NCBI RefSeq assembly: GCF_001649575.2
Contig: NC_051439.1
Location: 9,290,918 to 9,354,917, forward strand
Direction of reading: 5' to 3'
Length of the DNA: 64,000 bases
From: Kryptolebias marmoratus
Lineage: Eukaryota; Chordata; Actinopteri; Cyprinodontiformes; Rivulidae
Shown here: in pieces, positions 54,601-64,000 of the stretch
Numbering within the stretch: the stretch's first letter is position 1
How the letters are laid out: the number at the start of each line of letters is the position of its first letter
Notes under the pieces: generated by a model
Database searches by the model: none
What the model saw: only the letters and a program-made list of their open reading frames with translations
Told to the model about the DNA's origin: nothing
Program-made: the position numbers and the translations under genes

Positions 54601-57600
54601 GGACAATGATTTCATGCTCTCAGAGAAGTTTGCCAGAAATTTTACAACATCAGTAAACTATTAAACTCTAAAACAAAGGCTATACCTTGAAGCTCTTACA
54701 AATTAAAAGTATGTTTTTCAGACTCGTTCACTTGGGTACAAGTTAAAAGCCACACACGCAGCCACTCCAATGCGGGTCCATTCACCAAAGTGAGGGTGGC
54801 TTTTGGCTCTTTGGCAAACTAATATGATCTGACAAACACAGCTGTTCAAAGAGTTTATTCCCAAGCCACTGCAAATCGATTAAATTAATGAGGCGTGCCT
54901 CTCCCTGGCTGGTACCAGCTGCCCGTTCAAGGGTTCACTAGCTGCCGTTTAGCAAGGAAGTCAGGCAGTACAGGCAGTTCTGCTATATTACGACAAAGTG
55001 GCAAGTTAACGATCCGTGTATGCTTGTATTTTGACTCAGACCTGCACTTTATAGTAATTAGGAGGACCTTAGTATCTAGGATAAACATCCTAAAAGTAAT
55101 TTTGAAGACTTGTAAACAATGACAGTTAATGCTATTTAAGTAATTGTGTTTGTTTTATTTACTGCTAGCAAAAACAATAAAACCACCCAGCAATACATAT
55201 ACCACCACCACATTCTTTCATCTACACACCGTCAAACTGCAACTCGCTACATAATTTAATCAGTTTTTTTCTAATGTTTTCATTTACCTGAGATGCCCAA
55301 AGAGTTTGGTTAAGGATTCTCGAGTGTCCACTGCTGCTACATTAGACAAAGCAAAGTCGAGCAGCTCTGGGAAATGAGCAAAGGCGGCTCTCTGGGGACG
55401 AAAAGAAGGTGCAGAAATTAAACACACATTCTTACGTGTACTCAACTCCACTTCATTTATATAGAACTTTTCAAACATAGAGGTAACTCAACCCTAAATT
55501 TACCTGAATACCTGATGATGATGAAGAAGAAAAATGAGTCATAAAATGATCTGTAGAAGTATTTTTTAAATATAACTAATCTAGAACAAGTCATCTGATT
55601 TTTTTACAACTTTGAAAACCTCTGCAGCTTGAGCTTGCAGTAATATTTTATATACATGTAGCTCTCTTCCACATGATGTTGTCTGAGTTCTGTAGATGCA
55701 CACTAGTACTGAAGATATTACTGACAAACATATCAGTAACAGTAAATGAAAGAAAAAGAAAGACTGGATGAAATTTGCCACTAAACTCTGCCTGCCCACC
55801 CATCTTTGTGTATTTACCTGTAGTGAAGTTATTCTGTCATAGTGCAAAGTGGTCATCTCTTTCTCAGTCAGGGCAACTCCTGTTTGATCGTTGATCTCAA
55901 AACCAGTGTAGAATTTCAGCATGTCAAGAAGCTACAAAATTAAACACAAGTATAAATCCTAACATTAAAAAAAATCTATTTTGTATGTATGAATGTTACC
56001 AATAAAATGCACATAAATAATTATAATACCTGACAGAAAAGATGTCCCTCTTTCTCTTTTTTGACAAGGCCAGACAGGTGACAGTAGACCACCAAATGAG
56101 AGTCATCCAGCACCGTGTTGAACCAGCGCCTGGTGGGAAGCAGTGCCTGTACAGATACAACACCATGTTAAAACCCTTGAACATGATTGTAGTTAAAGAG
56201 AAAATACTTGATTTCAAACAAACAAAAGGAAATTGTGAGAAGAAAACAGAAAGTATTATATATTTTAGAGTCCAGGACCAAAATAATTAAAGACAGATTG
56301 TGATGTTTGCATGAAAATGGTCTTGAGGGCCAGCAATAACATAAATAAATCAGGTACTGCGTGAACGTTCAGTGGTAAAATAAAACAAGCGACTCAACCA
56401 AAGTTCTCAGCATCTAGATTATAATTAAGAAAACATCACCTGTCCAAATGCTTCTTTTTTTTATTTTGAGGTTGTTTTGACATTTGGAGTAAAAAGGCTG
56501 AAATCAGAAGCACTCTCAGTAAGACGTAAAAGTAACTTTTAACAACTTTCTTTCAGTTGCAAGAAGATAGGAAACCTGTCAATATGACAACACATCTGCT
56601 TTAGTATAAAATATAATAAAGAGATTCTGAGCATGTTGATGAACAGTCAAAGTGAAAACATGACTGACGTGTAAGAAATCATACCATAATGGCTGAAAGA
56701 ACTGACAAGAAAAGAGAACAACAATGGGGAAAAAAAAGAATATATTAAAAATCTAAAAGCAAAACAAGTAAAAGACATGTCTTTTATTCAATTAAACCAG
56801 CTCTTCAGACACAGCAGACATTCAAACACCGAGAGAACAGATGCTTTGATATCCAACAACCATCTTTCATCTAACAGACAGGGAAAAAAAAAAAAAAAAA
56901 AGACAGGAACACGGATCCGTTTCCCTGCATTCATTTTCAGGTCGTCATCAGACAGAGGAAGTATGGATTTCAGACAACTGAGGCTTTGTAAAAAGATAGC
57001 ACTGAAGGACAGGGGAAGTCTGTGGAGACAGTCAGCTGGCCGGCCACTAACCACTGCCAGGAACAGCAAGGCCAGCACGTCGGCAGACAGCAAGATGAAA
57101 ACTATTGACCTCCCTTGCCGCTAACAGACAATATGCCCTGACAGCAAAAACACCACCCTTATGTGAAAACATGTATTCACACCACTCTCGCTGGTAAGTT
57201 TGGCTTTATGTCAGACTATGCACTCTTTTGCTTTTCTTAACTATTTTTTAAGCTAACCACCAGATCAATTTTTATATTTTTCAAATAACAATAAAAATTT
57301 TCTAAACTTTTACAAAGCCAAATGTTATTTTTTTACTCCAAGTTGCAGAGTTATGACTAACTGATATGTACTTTATGCTATTAAAACTATATTCAAGTAA
57401 AATATAATGGAACTCGAAATCACAAACATGACAAATCACACAATATATCTTATAGAACATTACCAAAAGCATTATAACTTCTGCCAAACTCTAATCAAGG
57501 CTCATGTTTCAAATAGTGCACAGCTTTGCAAACAGCAATAACAGAAGCACACAGTGGAGTTAGGATTGGACATTTATCCATCGTCTATTGACCTGTGTGC

Positions 57601-60600
57601 TATGAATGTGAAAGACAAAACGAAATTAGATCTGCAAAAACCGATGTCTAGATCTCACCCTGTCAATGGCAAATGCGCTGAAGACTTACACTTACAGCAG
57701 ACATCAATGTAAAAATGAGCACGCTTTGTTTCACTGTTAATTTAAAACAAAACTCAATCACAGAGAGAAAGCTCAAAAGTCAAAAGATTGTAAGATTTGT
57801 AGAAAAAGATTGAAGCAGGAAGTTATATCTTACCTCCAAATCAATCATGAGCTCAATGAATCTCTCACAGTAATGCACTTTGTCCATGGATACAGATCCT
57901 GCAGAAAATGAAATGTATTTTGAGATACCACTTAGACCTGGTATTGCATCCTGTTTATGCCGAATTCAGGAAACAAACAACTCCTAATATAAAAATAAAA
58001 AACTGTAACAGCTAGATGTAGTGTAGACAAGGATGTTCAGTTTTCACTCAGGATATGAGGGCAGAAAATGCATGTGGACAGCACCACCGTGTCATGCTGA
58101 CTGAATTGGCCTCTATGATATGCTGCACGGCTAGCGCAGGGGCATGCTGGGACCTCACTCCTCATCAAGCATACTTATGTATAAGTGTGTGTGCACTTAA
58201 AAGTTTGAGGCATTCAGCAAGCATCAGAGTGATGCGGCTCCTGCTGGGCTCTAGATTGTAATCCAGTCTGTCAGGGTGGAATTCTATCTAAAACACACAT
58301 TCTGTTTTTAGCATTCAGGTAGGGGGCCGATGTGTTGGCCTGCATTATAGCACAATGGTCCTGCCTGTGGCTGTATGGCAGCAGGAGTGCATGCTCCTTC
58401 GGCAGCAGCACGACTTTAAACAACGAAATCAGAGCAAATGAAACTGTGATTACAAAACAAAAGGATATTGTACTACAAATAACCAGAATCTCTTTCTAAA
58501 CACTGTGGAAATTTTTTTAAATGACGAGGACAACAGTCATGCAAATAGAGGTGGAGAAATCAGATTTGTGTTAATTATTATTTTAATTATCAACACGTGG
58601 CAGGGCTCCGGGGGTGGATGAGATTCGTCCGGAGTTCCTTAAGGCTCTGGATGTTGTAGGGTTGTGTTGGTTAACACGACTCTGCAATATCGCGTGGACA
58701 TCGGGGACAGTTCCTCTGGATTGGCAGACCGGGGTGGTGGTCCCCTTNNNNNNNNNNNNNNNNNNNNNNNNNNNNNNNNNNNNNNNNNNNNNNNNNNNNN
58801 NNNNNNNNNNNNNNNNNNNNNNNNNNNNNNNNNNNNNNNNNNNNNNNNNNNNNNNNNNNNNNNNNNNNNNNNNNNNNNNNNNNNNNNNNNNNNNNNNNNN
58901 NNNNNNNNNNNNNNNNNNNNNNNNNNNNNNNNNNNNNNNNNNNNNNNNNNNNNNNNNNNNNNNNNNNNNNNNNNNNNNNNNNNNNNNNNNNNNNNNNNNN
59001 NNNNNNNNNNNNNNNNNNNNNNNNNNNNNNNNNNNNNNNNNNNNNNNNNNNNNNNNNNNNNNNNNNNNNNNNNNNNNNNNNNNNNNNNNNNNNNNNNNNN
59101 NNNNNNNNNNNNNNNNNNNNNNNNNNNNNNNNNNNNNNNNNNNNNNNNNNNNNNNNNNNNNNNNNNNNNNNNNNNNNNNNNNNNNNNNNNNNNNNNNNNN
59201 NNNNNNNNNNNNNNNNNNNNNNNNNNNNNNNNNNNNNNNNNNNNNNNNNNNNNNNNNNNNNNNNNNNNNNNNNNNNNNNNNNNNNNNNNNNNNNNNNNNN
59301 NNNNNNNNNNNNNNNNNNNNNNNNNNNNNNNNNNNNNNNNNNNNNNNNNNNNNNNNNNNNNNNNNNNNNNNNNNNNNNNNNNNNNNNNNNNNNNNNNNNN
59401 NNNNNNNNNNNNNNNNNNNNNNNNNNNNNNNNNNNNNNNNNNNNNNNNNNNNNNNNNNNNNNNNNNNNNATGTTTCTCTGCTGGCCTGGGAACGCCTTGG
59501 GATTCCCCCGGAGGAGCTGGCCCAAGTGGCTGGGGAGAGGGAAGTCTGGGTCTCCCTGCTTAGGCTGCTGCCCCCGCGACCCGACCCCGGATAAGCGGAA
59601 GAGAATGGATGGATGGATGGATTATCAACACATGAGATGCATCTTTTCAGTGATGTCAAAACAAAGATATATTTGTCATTTTCTTGCTGAAAGAAGTCCA
59701 GCTTTGTCCTACATGACCAGGGTATTGGGTGTATATATATGATCAGGTATTACCTGATGGCGTAATCGACATCAGGACTCCAAGAAACTTTTTAATGAGA
59801 GATGAGAGGAAGGTCCTCTCTTTGGTTGCCCTGAAAAAAGACACAAAATACATAAATCAGAAAGAGTCTGGAAACTTGCGGAACAAAAACGATAATTTCT
59901 TAAGTCTATATTGATCTTTTGAACATGCAAGCAAGAAAATGTTATTACTGCTCAGCTGCGTCAGTGTCCATCTTATCAAATTTCTTCTTGATTAGATTCC
60001 AGAACTTCTGCAGTTTTGGAACCTTTTTCAGCTCATGTTGGAGTCTGGACTGCAAATGGGATGAAATATGAAATAAAATCAAGCAGAAATAATAAAAAAG
60101 ATCAGCGAGAAGTTAATTTAACTACAATTAGAGTCACAAAAAAGAGACAGTTCCTAATTCTGACAATAATGATGTATTATATTACTTGGGCTGCCAATAA
60201 CTACTAGAAAAACTTAATTTAAGAGATAGGCTGACATCTTACTGGTAAAAGGCACATCCACATTGGCAGAGAGATGAGCTGCTGCACCTGTTCTCTGATT
60301 AAATCTACCTCCTGGAAAGAAGGAGCATGCGGAGAAAGAGACAAAGGCATACAAGTTGGGAGACAAAGCAGTCAAAATCCACTGTACAGGACAGATTTTT
60401 ATTGCACTATAGTTCTTAATAAAAGTCTGCAAATAAAATATTTACAGGTCTTTATGGTATATAATCGAAGTGCAGCAGGCTATCACAGCAGATTTTAAAG
60501 TGAGACATCCACAGTGTTTCCTTGTTGTCTGGTACAGCTTTTCAGAATACATAACAACTGACCTTGTCTACTACTGCCCTCTAGTGGGTAATACTAATAA

Positions 60601-63133
60601 CTGCCTGAAATATTACTGAATCTTGGGTAAGGCATATTCACATTGCTTAATGTGAACAATGTTGCTATTATTCCAGTTATTTCAAACTATCACAACTAGA
60701 ATCACAGTATTCTATATTTTAATAAACTAATTTAATACTCATCACAAAGATTCTTGAATTTAATGAAGGTGTTAGAATATAAAATTTAAATCAATTCATA
60801 TTGCTTTCTTTTGGGTGGATTTGAAGCTTGTAAATGTCACACACACACACACACACTACATGCACACATACACAAATATAAATAAATAAAACTGAGAGGG
60901 ATTTGTTTTCCTAATCTGTTAAACCATGAACTGGATGTGATAATGTTACAAACCAGACTGTTGAAGCAGTGATCCAGGAAGACCAGAAGCACAGTTTGTT
61001 CCTTCACAGTAAGGCCAGCCTCCTCGCCTGCCAGCACAGCCTCCATCACACATTTGAAGAAGAATGGGAAATGGCTAGTTGCCTTCTTGAAGACCTTATA
61101 AGGAACACACAACAGCAAAGATTGTGCTGTTTAAATGTTCATAGAAAATGTGTGTATGTATTGTAAAGGAATTTATATGTAGGTCTATGCAACTATAGAC
61201 TCTTGAATTATATTCTGAATATGGTGTGATTGATAAGCAATCAGAATTTAGCCAATCTAATGTTTTGTGTTACCTCCCACGCTGGAACGTTCTCTCTGAG
61301 CTTCTCATTGACGATGCAACAAATGGACATGATATAGGCTTTGCTGGACACCTCGGGTGTGTAGTTTACCCAAAGGTAATTTTCAAGATATTGACTAAAA
61401 ACAGAAAAAAAACAATAAATTATATACACTGCAAACAGTGTTGCTATGTTGTCTGATGGTTGCTCAACACATGGAACAAAAATAAAGAAAGTGAAAAAGT
61501 CACCTGAATTCAAGCAGCATTATTTTTCTGATGGCAAATCTGTAAATATGAAGAGAAGATAAAAGAATAAGATATTTAGGAATAAAATGTGTCCAACAGA
61601 TTTCAGCATGTAATATTAGTAAAATGTGTTTTATAGTCACTTACTTAGACATGAGAATCTCTTTCTCATAGACATCTTCCATCACCTGAACACAGACAAA
61701 AAATGATATTGGAATCGTCAAAAGACGAGGCAAGCAGAAGAACGGAAAGTAATCAAGAAACAAAAACTTGCATTTTGGTGTGAGGACAAAAACAATGACT
61801 GCTATGACATTACAAATACTATACTAGCAGTAATCAGTTTTGCATTAATCTTACTTTGACATGTGGCATCAATTTAAACGATAACCTCTTTCAACGTTTT
61901 CAAGCTGGGTCTGAGATGCCTCTTTCCTACATCAGTGCAATGTTTGAAATGACTGTGGCTACATAGGGGGCTAATGTTTATCAAGATCTCTTACTACTTA
62001 CTCTAACACAGTGATTCCCAACCCTGATCCTTGAGGAACCCTAGCCTGTATGTTTCAGTTGTTTCCCTCTCTGACACACCTGAGTTGAATGAGTGAGTGA
62101 TTAACAGGCTTCTGTAGAACTTGAAGACCTGCTGAAGAGCAGGGGAACAATGAAAACGCGCAGGATAGTGGCCCTCCAGGACCAGGGTTGGGAACCACTG
62201 CTCTAACCAATAATACTGCTATCACTCTGCTGGTTCAAAAATGCCAGCTTCATTTATGTTAGCACAACTTGTCATGGAACTTGGTTGGCTTGAGTGGCTC
62301 ATGTGTACACTATGATAGGATACCTAAAGATGGGCTGCATAACAAAAATATACTGTGAAAAGGGCTACAGTTGCAGACCAGGCACACCCCAGTGGGTAGC
62401 AGTGGACAACAGCAGCAGAGCAACACATCCTACCAACTGTAAAACACAAGAAACACTCCTAAAATTCCACAAAGCGTGATTTACTACTAACCCAATCTAC
62501 ACAGTTTCTTCACCACAAAAAAAACAGAAGAGGTATCGCATCCATTTCAACAGGTCAGAACTGCGTTGATGACATGAGCTACCATTATTTTTTTAACCAA
62601 CAAGCATCTACGGCATGTTTCTTATAACACTTCTTTTTAAGATGCAGCTTTGAATAACTCACCTTAGGGTCAAATGGTAGTTTGTCCTTTGCATGAGGAG
62701 CCCAATATTTATTAGCCAACTGAAAACAAGAAACAGGAAAATAATGCATACAGTCAACATAACACAAAGTATATAATCAACATATAAAAGTACATGTTCT
62801 TAGGTTGGTATATAGGTGGATGACCTAAAAGTAACAAGATATAAATGTCTGAATGTTTTGGTTTCTACCTCTTTAATTGTTAACCCTAAACCAATTATAA
62901 AACCGTCAAGTGGAAAGCATCCCCCTGTTATCATCATAAAGGGATGAATTCTGCTTGTCCCAACTTCTTAGGGTATACAAAAGCGCATTGTTCACTAAAC
63001 TGTTAAAAAATAAAATACAATTCATAATTGGTCTGTTATGCGTGATTACCTGTGTGACATATTCCGCGTTTATCTGCAACACTGAAGGTGCTGCAGCCTT
63101 CTTAGCAGGAGTTTCTTTTTCTGTGGTTTCCAT
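24621..63133 (-). CDS. aqr: Aquarius intron-binding spliceosomal RNA helicase (IBP160)
   Basis: SF1 RNA helicase of the spliceosome. In its known role it binds the intron upstream of the branch point as part of the intron-binding complex (with XAB2, ISY1, PPIE and ZNF830) and links splicing to snoRNP assembly and exon-junction marking. There are 35 coding exons from ATG at 63133 to TAA at 24621, 4377 bases, 1458 aa (human AQR 1485 aa). Every junction keeps phase and uses GT-AG. Exons 1-18: 63050-63133, 62663-62719, 61645-61685, 61504-61539, 61274-61394, 60954-61094, 60243-60311, 59949-60049, 59754-59830, 57834-57898, 56030-56146, 55818-55931, 55288-55391, 52380-52482, 50878-50998, 50416-50557, 49906-50084, 49570-49737. 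Exons 19-35: 47662-47831, 47064-47305, 46774-46923, 46043-46112, 44917-45027, 44366-44475, 41791-41926, 40238-40447, 38001-38138, 37842-37913, 37402-37589, 37109-37280, 33520-33690, 29134-29219, 26202-26376, 25193-25297, 24621-24851. Individual edges could be off by a base. Confidence 0.97.
26377..29133. other. aqr intron 32, no feature seen
   Basis: 2.76 kb intron. The purine-rich plus strand near 26380-26700 is the expected polypyrimidine side of the minus-strand acceptor of exon 33, but it is unusually extended. No repeat family or RNA gene was recognised. Confidence 0.5.
29220..37108. other. aqr introns 30 and 31 (around exon 31), no gene seen
   Basis: Exon 31 (33520-33690) sits between two introns of about 4.3 and 3.4 kb. 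No coding or RNA feature is supported. A segment near 35690-35800 contains 'ccttgggcaagacact', a phrase common in dispersed fish repeats, so an old short element may lie there, but I cannot define its ends. Confidence 0.45.
37402..45027 (-). other. aqr: aqr exons 23-29: helicase RecA1 domain
   Basis: Encodes residues 825 to about 1145. Exon 23 gives Walker A, GPPGTGKT (G827-T834, with Lys 833 the phosphate-binding residue), and motif Ia around LIVTHSNQ. Exons 24-27 give [10 protein letters not shown], the [12 protein letters not shown] block, [13 protein letters not shown], a variable linker, and [12 protein letters not shown] (motif Ic-like). Exon 28 carries motif II as MEEAAQ (Glu 1066-Glu 1067, an EEAAQ variant of the SF1 DEAQ box). 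Exon 29 carries motif [11 protein letters not shown] (1099-1106) and QGRARA. No catalytic residue is missing. Exon 23 is phase 0 at both ends and is followed by an unusual donor (GTCAAC). Confidence 0.93.
39580..39603. repeat. Purine-rich GGGAGGA-type microsatellite
   Basis: Irregular array of GGGAGGA/GGA units in aqr intron 26, on the plus strand. Polypurine on one strand and polypyrimidine on the other. No coding role. Confidence 0.7.
45069..45088 (+). other. G-run with G-quadruplex pattern in aqr intron 22
   Basis: Gggagggggggtgggggggg on the plus strand: four or more G tracts separated by single bases. On the transcribed RNA sense (minus) strand it is a C-rich tract lying 42-61 bases upstream of the exon 23 acceptor, so it may form part of an extended pyrimidine tract. 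Confidence 0.8.
46043..50998 (-). other. aqr: aqr exons 15-22: beta-barrel, stalk and pointer region
   Basis: Encodes residues 411-824, preceding the helicase core; the known structure places the beta-barrel, stalk and pointer insertions here. It is highly conserved, for example [18 protein letters not shown] (exon 15), [20 protein letters not shown] (exon 16), [14 protein letters not shown] (exon 17), [13 protein letters not shown] (exon 18), [14 protein letters not shown] (exon 19) and [13 protein letters not shown] (exon 20). Exon 21 carries a lysine-rich then acidic linker ([17 protein letters not shown]) that could act as a nuclear localisation signal, followed by [12 protein letters not shown]. 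Exon 22 ([20 protein letters not shown]) contains the Q-type motif just ahead of Walker A. Confidence 0.92.
50999..52379. other. aqr intron 14, no feature seen
   Basis: 1.4 kb AT-rich intron with no recognised repeat or RNA gene. Confidence 0.5.
53489..53639. mobile_element. hAT-type miniature element (degenerate)
   Basis: Ends are inverted copies: left TAGTGGTTTCAAACCTTTT, right complement TAGTGGTTCCCAACCTTGG, the CAGTGGTTCCCAACC-type terminus known for hAT/Charlie elements. The 151-base interior is AT-rich with no ORF. Flanking octamers tattaaac and cactgaac match at 5 of 8 positions, a plausible decayed 8-bp target duplication. It lies inside aqr intron 13. Confidence 0.6.
58586..59631 (+). 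mobile_element. 5'-truncated RTE/Rex3-like retrotransposon with target duplication
   Basis: Left part (58597-58747) translates as [16 protein letters not shown] and [16 protein letters not shown], the region just before the fingers of the RTE reverse transcriptase. Right part (59470-59620) gives [35 protein letters not shown] and a stop, then a GATG tail (ggatggatggatgg). The element is flanked by an exact 11-bp direct repeat, attatcaacac, at 58586-58596 and 59621-59631, marking a true insertion. The translated ends are intact, unlike the 15.1 kb copy, so this insertion is younger. The middle is unsequenced. Plus orientation, antisense to aqr. Confidence 0.88.
58748..59469. other. Assembly gap (722 N)
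   Basis: Run of undetermined bases inside the RTE insertion. Any frame drawn across it is meaningless. The flanking codons belong to the same element, so the missing sequence is probably retrotransposon. Confidence 0.99.
60838..60857. repeat. (CA)n microsatellite
   Basis: About ten CA units in aqr intron 6, close to the exon 6 donor side. Confidence 0.95.
62009..62200. mobile_element. hAT-type miniature inverted-repeat element
   Basis: A 192-base element in aqr intron 2. Its ends, CAGTGATTCCCAACCCTGAT on the left and, complemented, CAGTGGTTCCCAACCCTGGT on the right, form an imperfect terminal inverted repeat of about 30 bases. It is flanked by octamers ctctaaca and ctctaacc (7 of 8 identical), the 8-bp target duplication characteristic of hAT transposition. 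No ORF, so it is nonautonomous. It is better preserved than the copy at 53489. Confidence 0.85.
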
Positions 63134-63381
63134 CTCATAGAGCTAAGACGACAACTGTGAAAACAAGAAAACAAAACTAAGCAATTATTTGTCACAAGGC
63201 TGTAAACAAATAAACCAAAGAACGCTGAAGGAGAAGTAGGCGCAGGAAACAAGCCAAATCGAAATATTGAGGTAAGTTAACAAAGTCTAATTCAAAATAT
63301 ATGTATTTTTTTCAATAAAGAGTAGCGGAATGTGGAATTAGCTGCTTTCCTATTTATATATATTTAAAATAAACGCGGTAC

Positions 63382-63600
63382 CTTTATCCGTCGTAACAAA
63401 CGTAGTAAAGTTAGCTTTCACGACAATGAACCGACCAGCTAGGCTAATTGGCTACACTTAGCTAGATAACACAATTTCGAATGAAAACGTTACTATCAAT
63501 ATTTGGCATAACGACACAGTAAAACACAATAAAGCTTTCAGACCTTTATGAAGTTTTATTCGGCATGAGCCGTGAAGCTACAGCTGGCTACGCATGTACA
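63382..63600 (-). promoter_or_regulatory. aqr: Probable aqr noncoding first exon and promoter region
   Basis: A polypyrimidine-type acceptor (TTTTCACAG, exon edge 63154) lies 21 bases before the start codon, so an upstream untranslated exon is expected. The best donor is AAAG|GTACCG with exon edge near 63382. The block above it is richer in CpG than the introns, and no TATA is seen. Exact exon limits and the transcription start are estimates. Confidence 0.4.
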
Positions 63601-64000
63601 CAACCAAAAACGCGCTGCCTGCGACCAATTTCCTGGGTGGGTGCCTCACTATAATCGTCCCTGTGTACAAAAGTACACTCTTTAGTTCCGCTACCTTTCT
63701 TGTTTCCTTCCCAGATAAAATATACAAACCATACATCAGGGAAAAGACTTTAACCGTAATTTATTGTATACTGTAATTTTAATATAAATAAATGTAAATG
63801 TTTTATATGAAGCAAAGCAAATAACCTAAAAGACCTAAAATGTTATGCATGATAAAGGTAAATGAAATTCTATCTAAACTAGAGAAGTTGCATTTCCTGC
63901 GAAAATGCAGTGTGAATGCTTTTTTTGCTGAATGATTTTGCTGAAAGCGGCTGAAGATATGCTGAACAGCTGAAGTTTAACGAAGATGCAAAAAGTGGAA
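63601..64000. other. Upstream of aqr, no feature seen
   Basis: Short AT-rich stretch beyond the presumed aqr promoter. No coding or repeat feature is supported. Confidence 0.5.

Larger units (their letters stand above)
57899..59753. other. aqr intron 9 with RTE insertion and assembly gap
   Basis: Intron between exons 9 and 10. It contains the truncated RTE element (58597-59620) and the N gap. Outside them, at 57899-58585, I see no feature. Confidence 0.6.
52380..63133 (-). other. aqr: aqr exons 1-14: N-terminal helical (ARM-like) scaffold
   Basis: Encodes residues 1-410, the helical-repeat domain that docks Aquarius to the spliceosome in the known structure. Landmarks in order: the start [17 protein letters not shown] (exon 2), [11 protein letters not shown] (exon 4), [11 protein letters not shown] (exon 5), [16 protein letters not shown] (exon 6), KFWNLIKKK (exon 8), [17 protein letters not shown] (exon 10), [12 protein letters not shown] (exon 12), [14 protein letters not shown] (exon 13) and [15 protein letters not shown] (exon 14). 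The N-terminal 15 residues differ from human AQR. Some exons are very short (exon 3 is 41 bases, exon 4 is 36). The exon 7/8 join gives [14 protein letters not shown], diverged from the human sequence but with the length preserved. Introns here hold a 5'-truncated RTE insertion and both hAT-type miniature elements. Confidence 0.93.

Noticed and set aside
58583..59659. Long open frames of up to 358 aa across the N run
   Set aside because: Most residues are undetermined. Only the RTE-derived ends are real.
24621..63133. Intronic box C/D snoRNAs in aqr (suggested by the protein's known role in snoRNP assembly)
   Set aside because: Visual search of the intron sense strand gave no convincing C/D box pair with a terminal stem. 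A snoRNA scanner would be needed.

Overview
The window is vertebrate nuclear DNA, almost certainly from a teleost fish. It is AT-rich. Its genes are split by GT-AG introns, and it carries fish-type non-LTR retrotransposon debris (RTE/Rex3-like and L2/Rex1-like), hAT-type miniature elements and microsatellites. Three genes are recognisable by direct translation. All lie on the minus strand, and their order is, from my knowledge of the human genome, that of human 15q14: GJD2, ACTC1, AQR. One of several repeat families looks like those abundant in killifish-type (cyprinodontiform) genomes, but that narrower placement is only an impression.

Layout by coordinate. 1-6118: no gene; two copies of an interspersed repeat and a TA microsatellite. 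6119-7588: gjd2 (connexin 35/36, two coding exons, 304 aa), with a GC-rich 5' region up to about 7900. 9067-11102: actc1 (cardiac alpha-actin, six coding exons, 377 aa), with a noncoding first exon, TATA box and CArG boxes up to 11703. 11704-21140: intergenic, with a tandem pair of the same interspersed repeat (about 11.92-12.56 kb), a decayed RTE fragment (15.1-16.0 kb) and an L2-like 3' end (18.0-19.0 kb). 21499-21717: a small 72-aa hydrophobic, cysteine-rich ORF (minus strand) that I do not recognise. 23689-23903: an isolated exon-like open block on the plus strand. 24621-63133: aqr, complete, 35 coding exons over 38.5 kb, 1458 aa. Its introns hold two hAT-type miniature elements and a 5'-truncated RTE insertion interrupted by a 722-base assembly gap.

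I followed all aqr exons by splice-site and reading-phase bookkeeping. The 35 segments total 4377 bases, an exact multiple of three, with no frameshift or stop, and every SF1 helicase motif is present. The three recognised genes have no shared pathway: an electrical-synapse channel protein, a sarcomeric actin and a spliceosomal helicase. Their adjacency is conserved synteny and not a functional cluster. I found no bacterial-type operons, CRISPR arrays or viral genes. The most uncertain and potentially new items are the 72-aa membrane ORF, the orphan plus-strand exon, the inverted copy of connexin exon 1 next to gjd2, and the G-rich tract plus weak donor around the Walker A exon of aqr.
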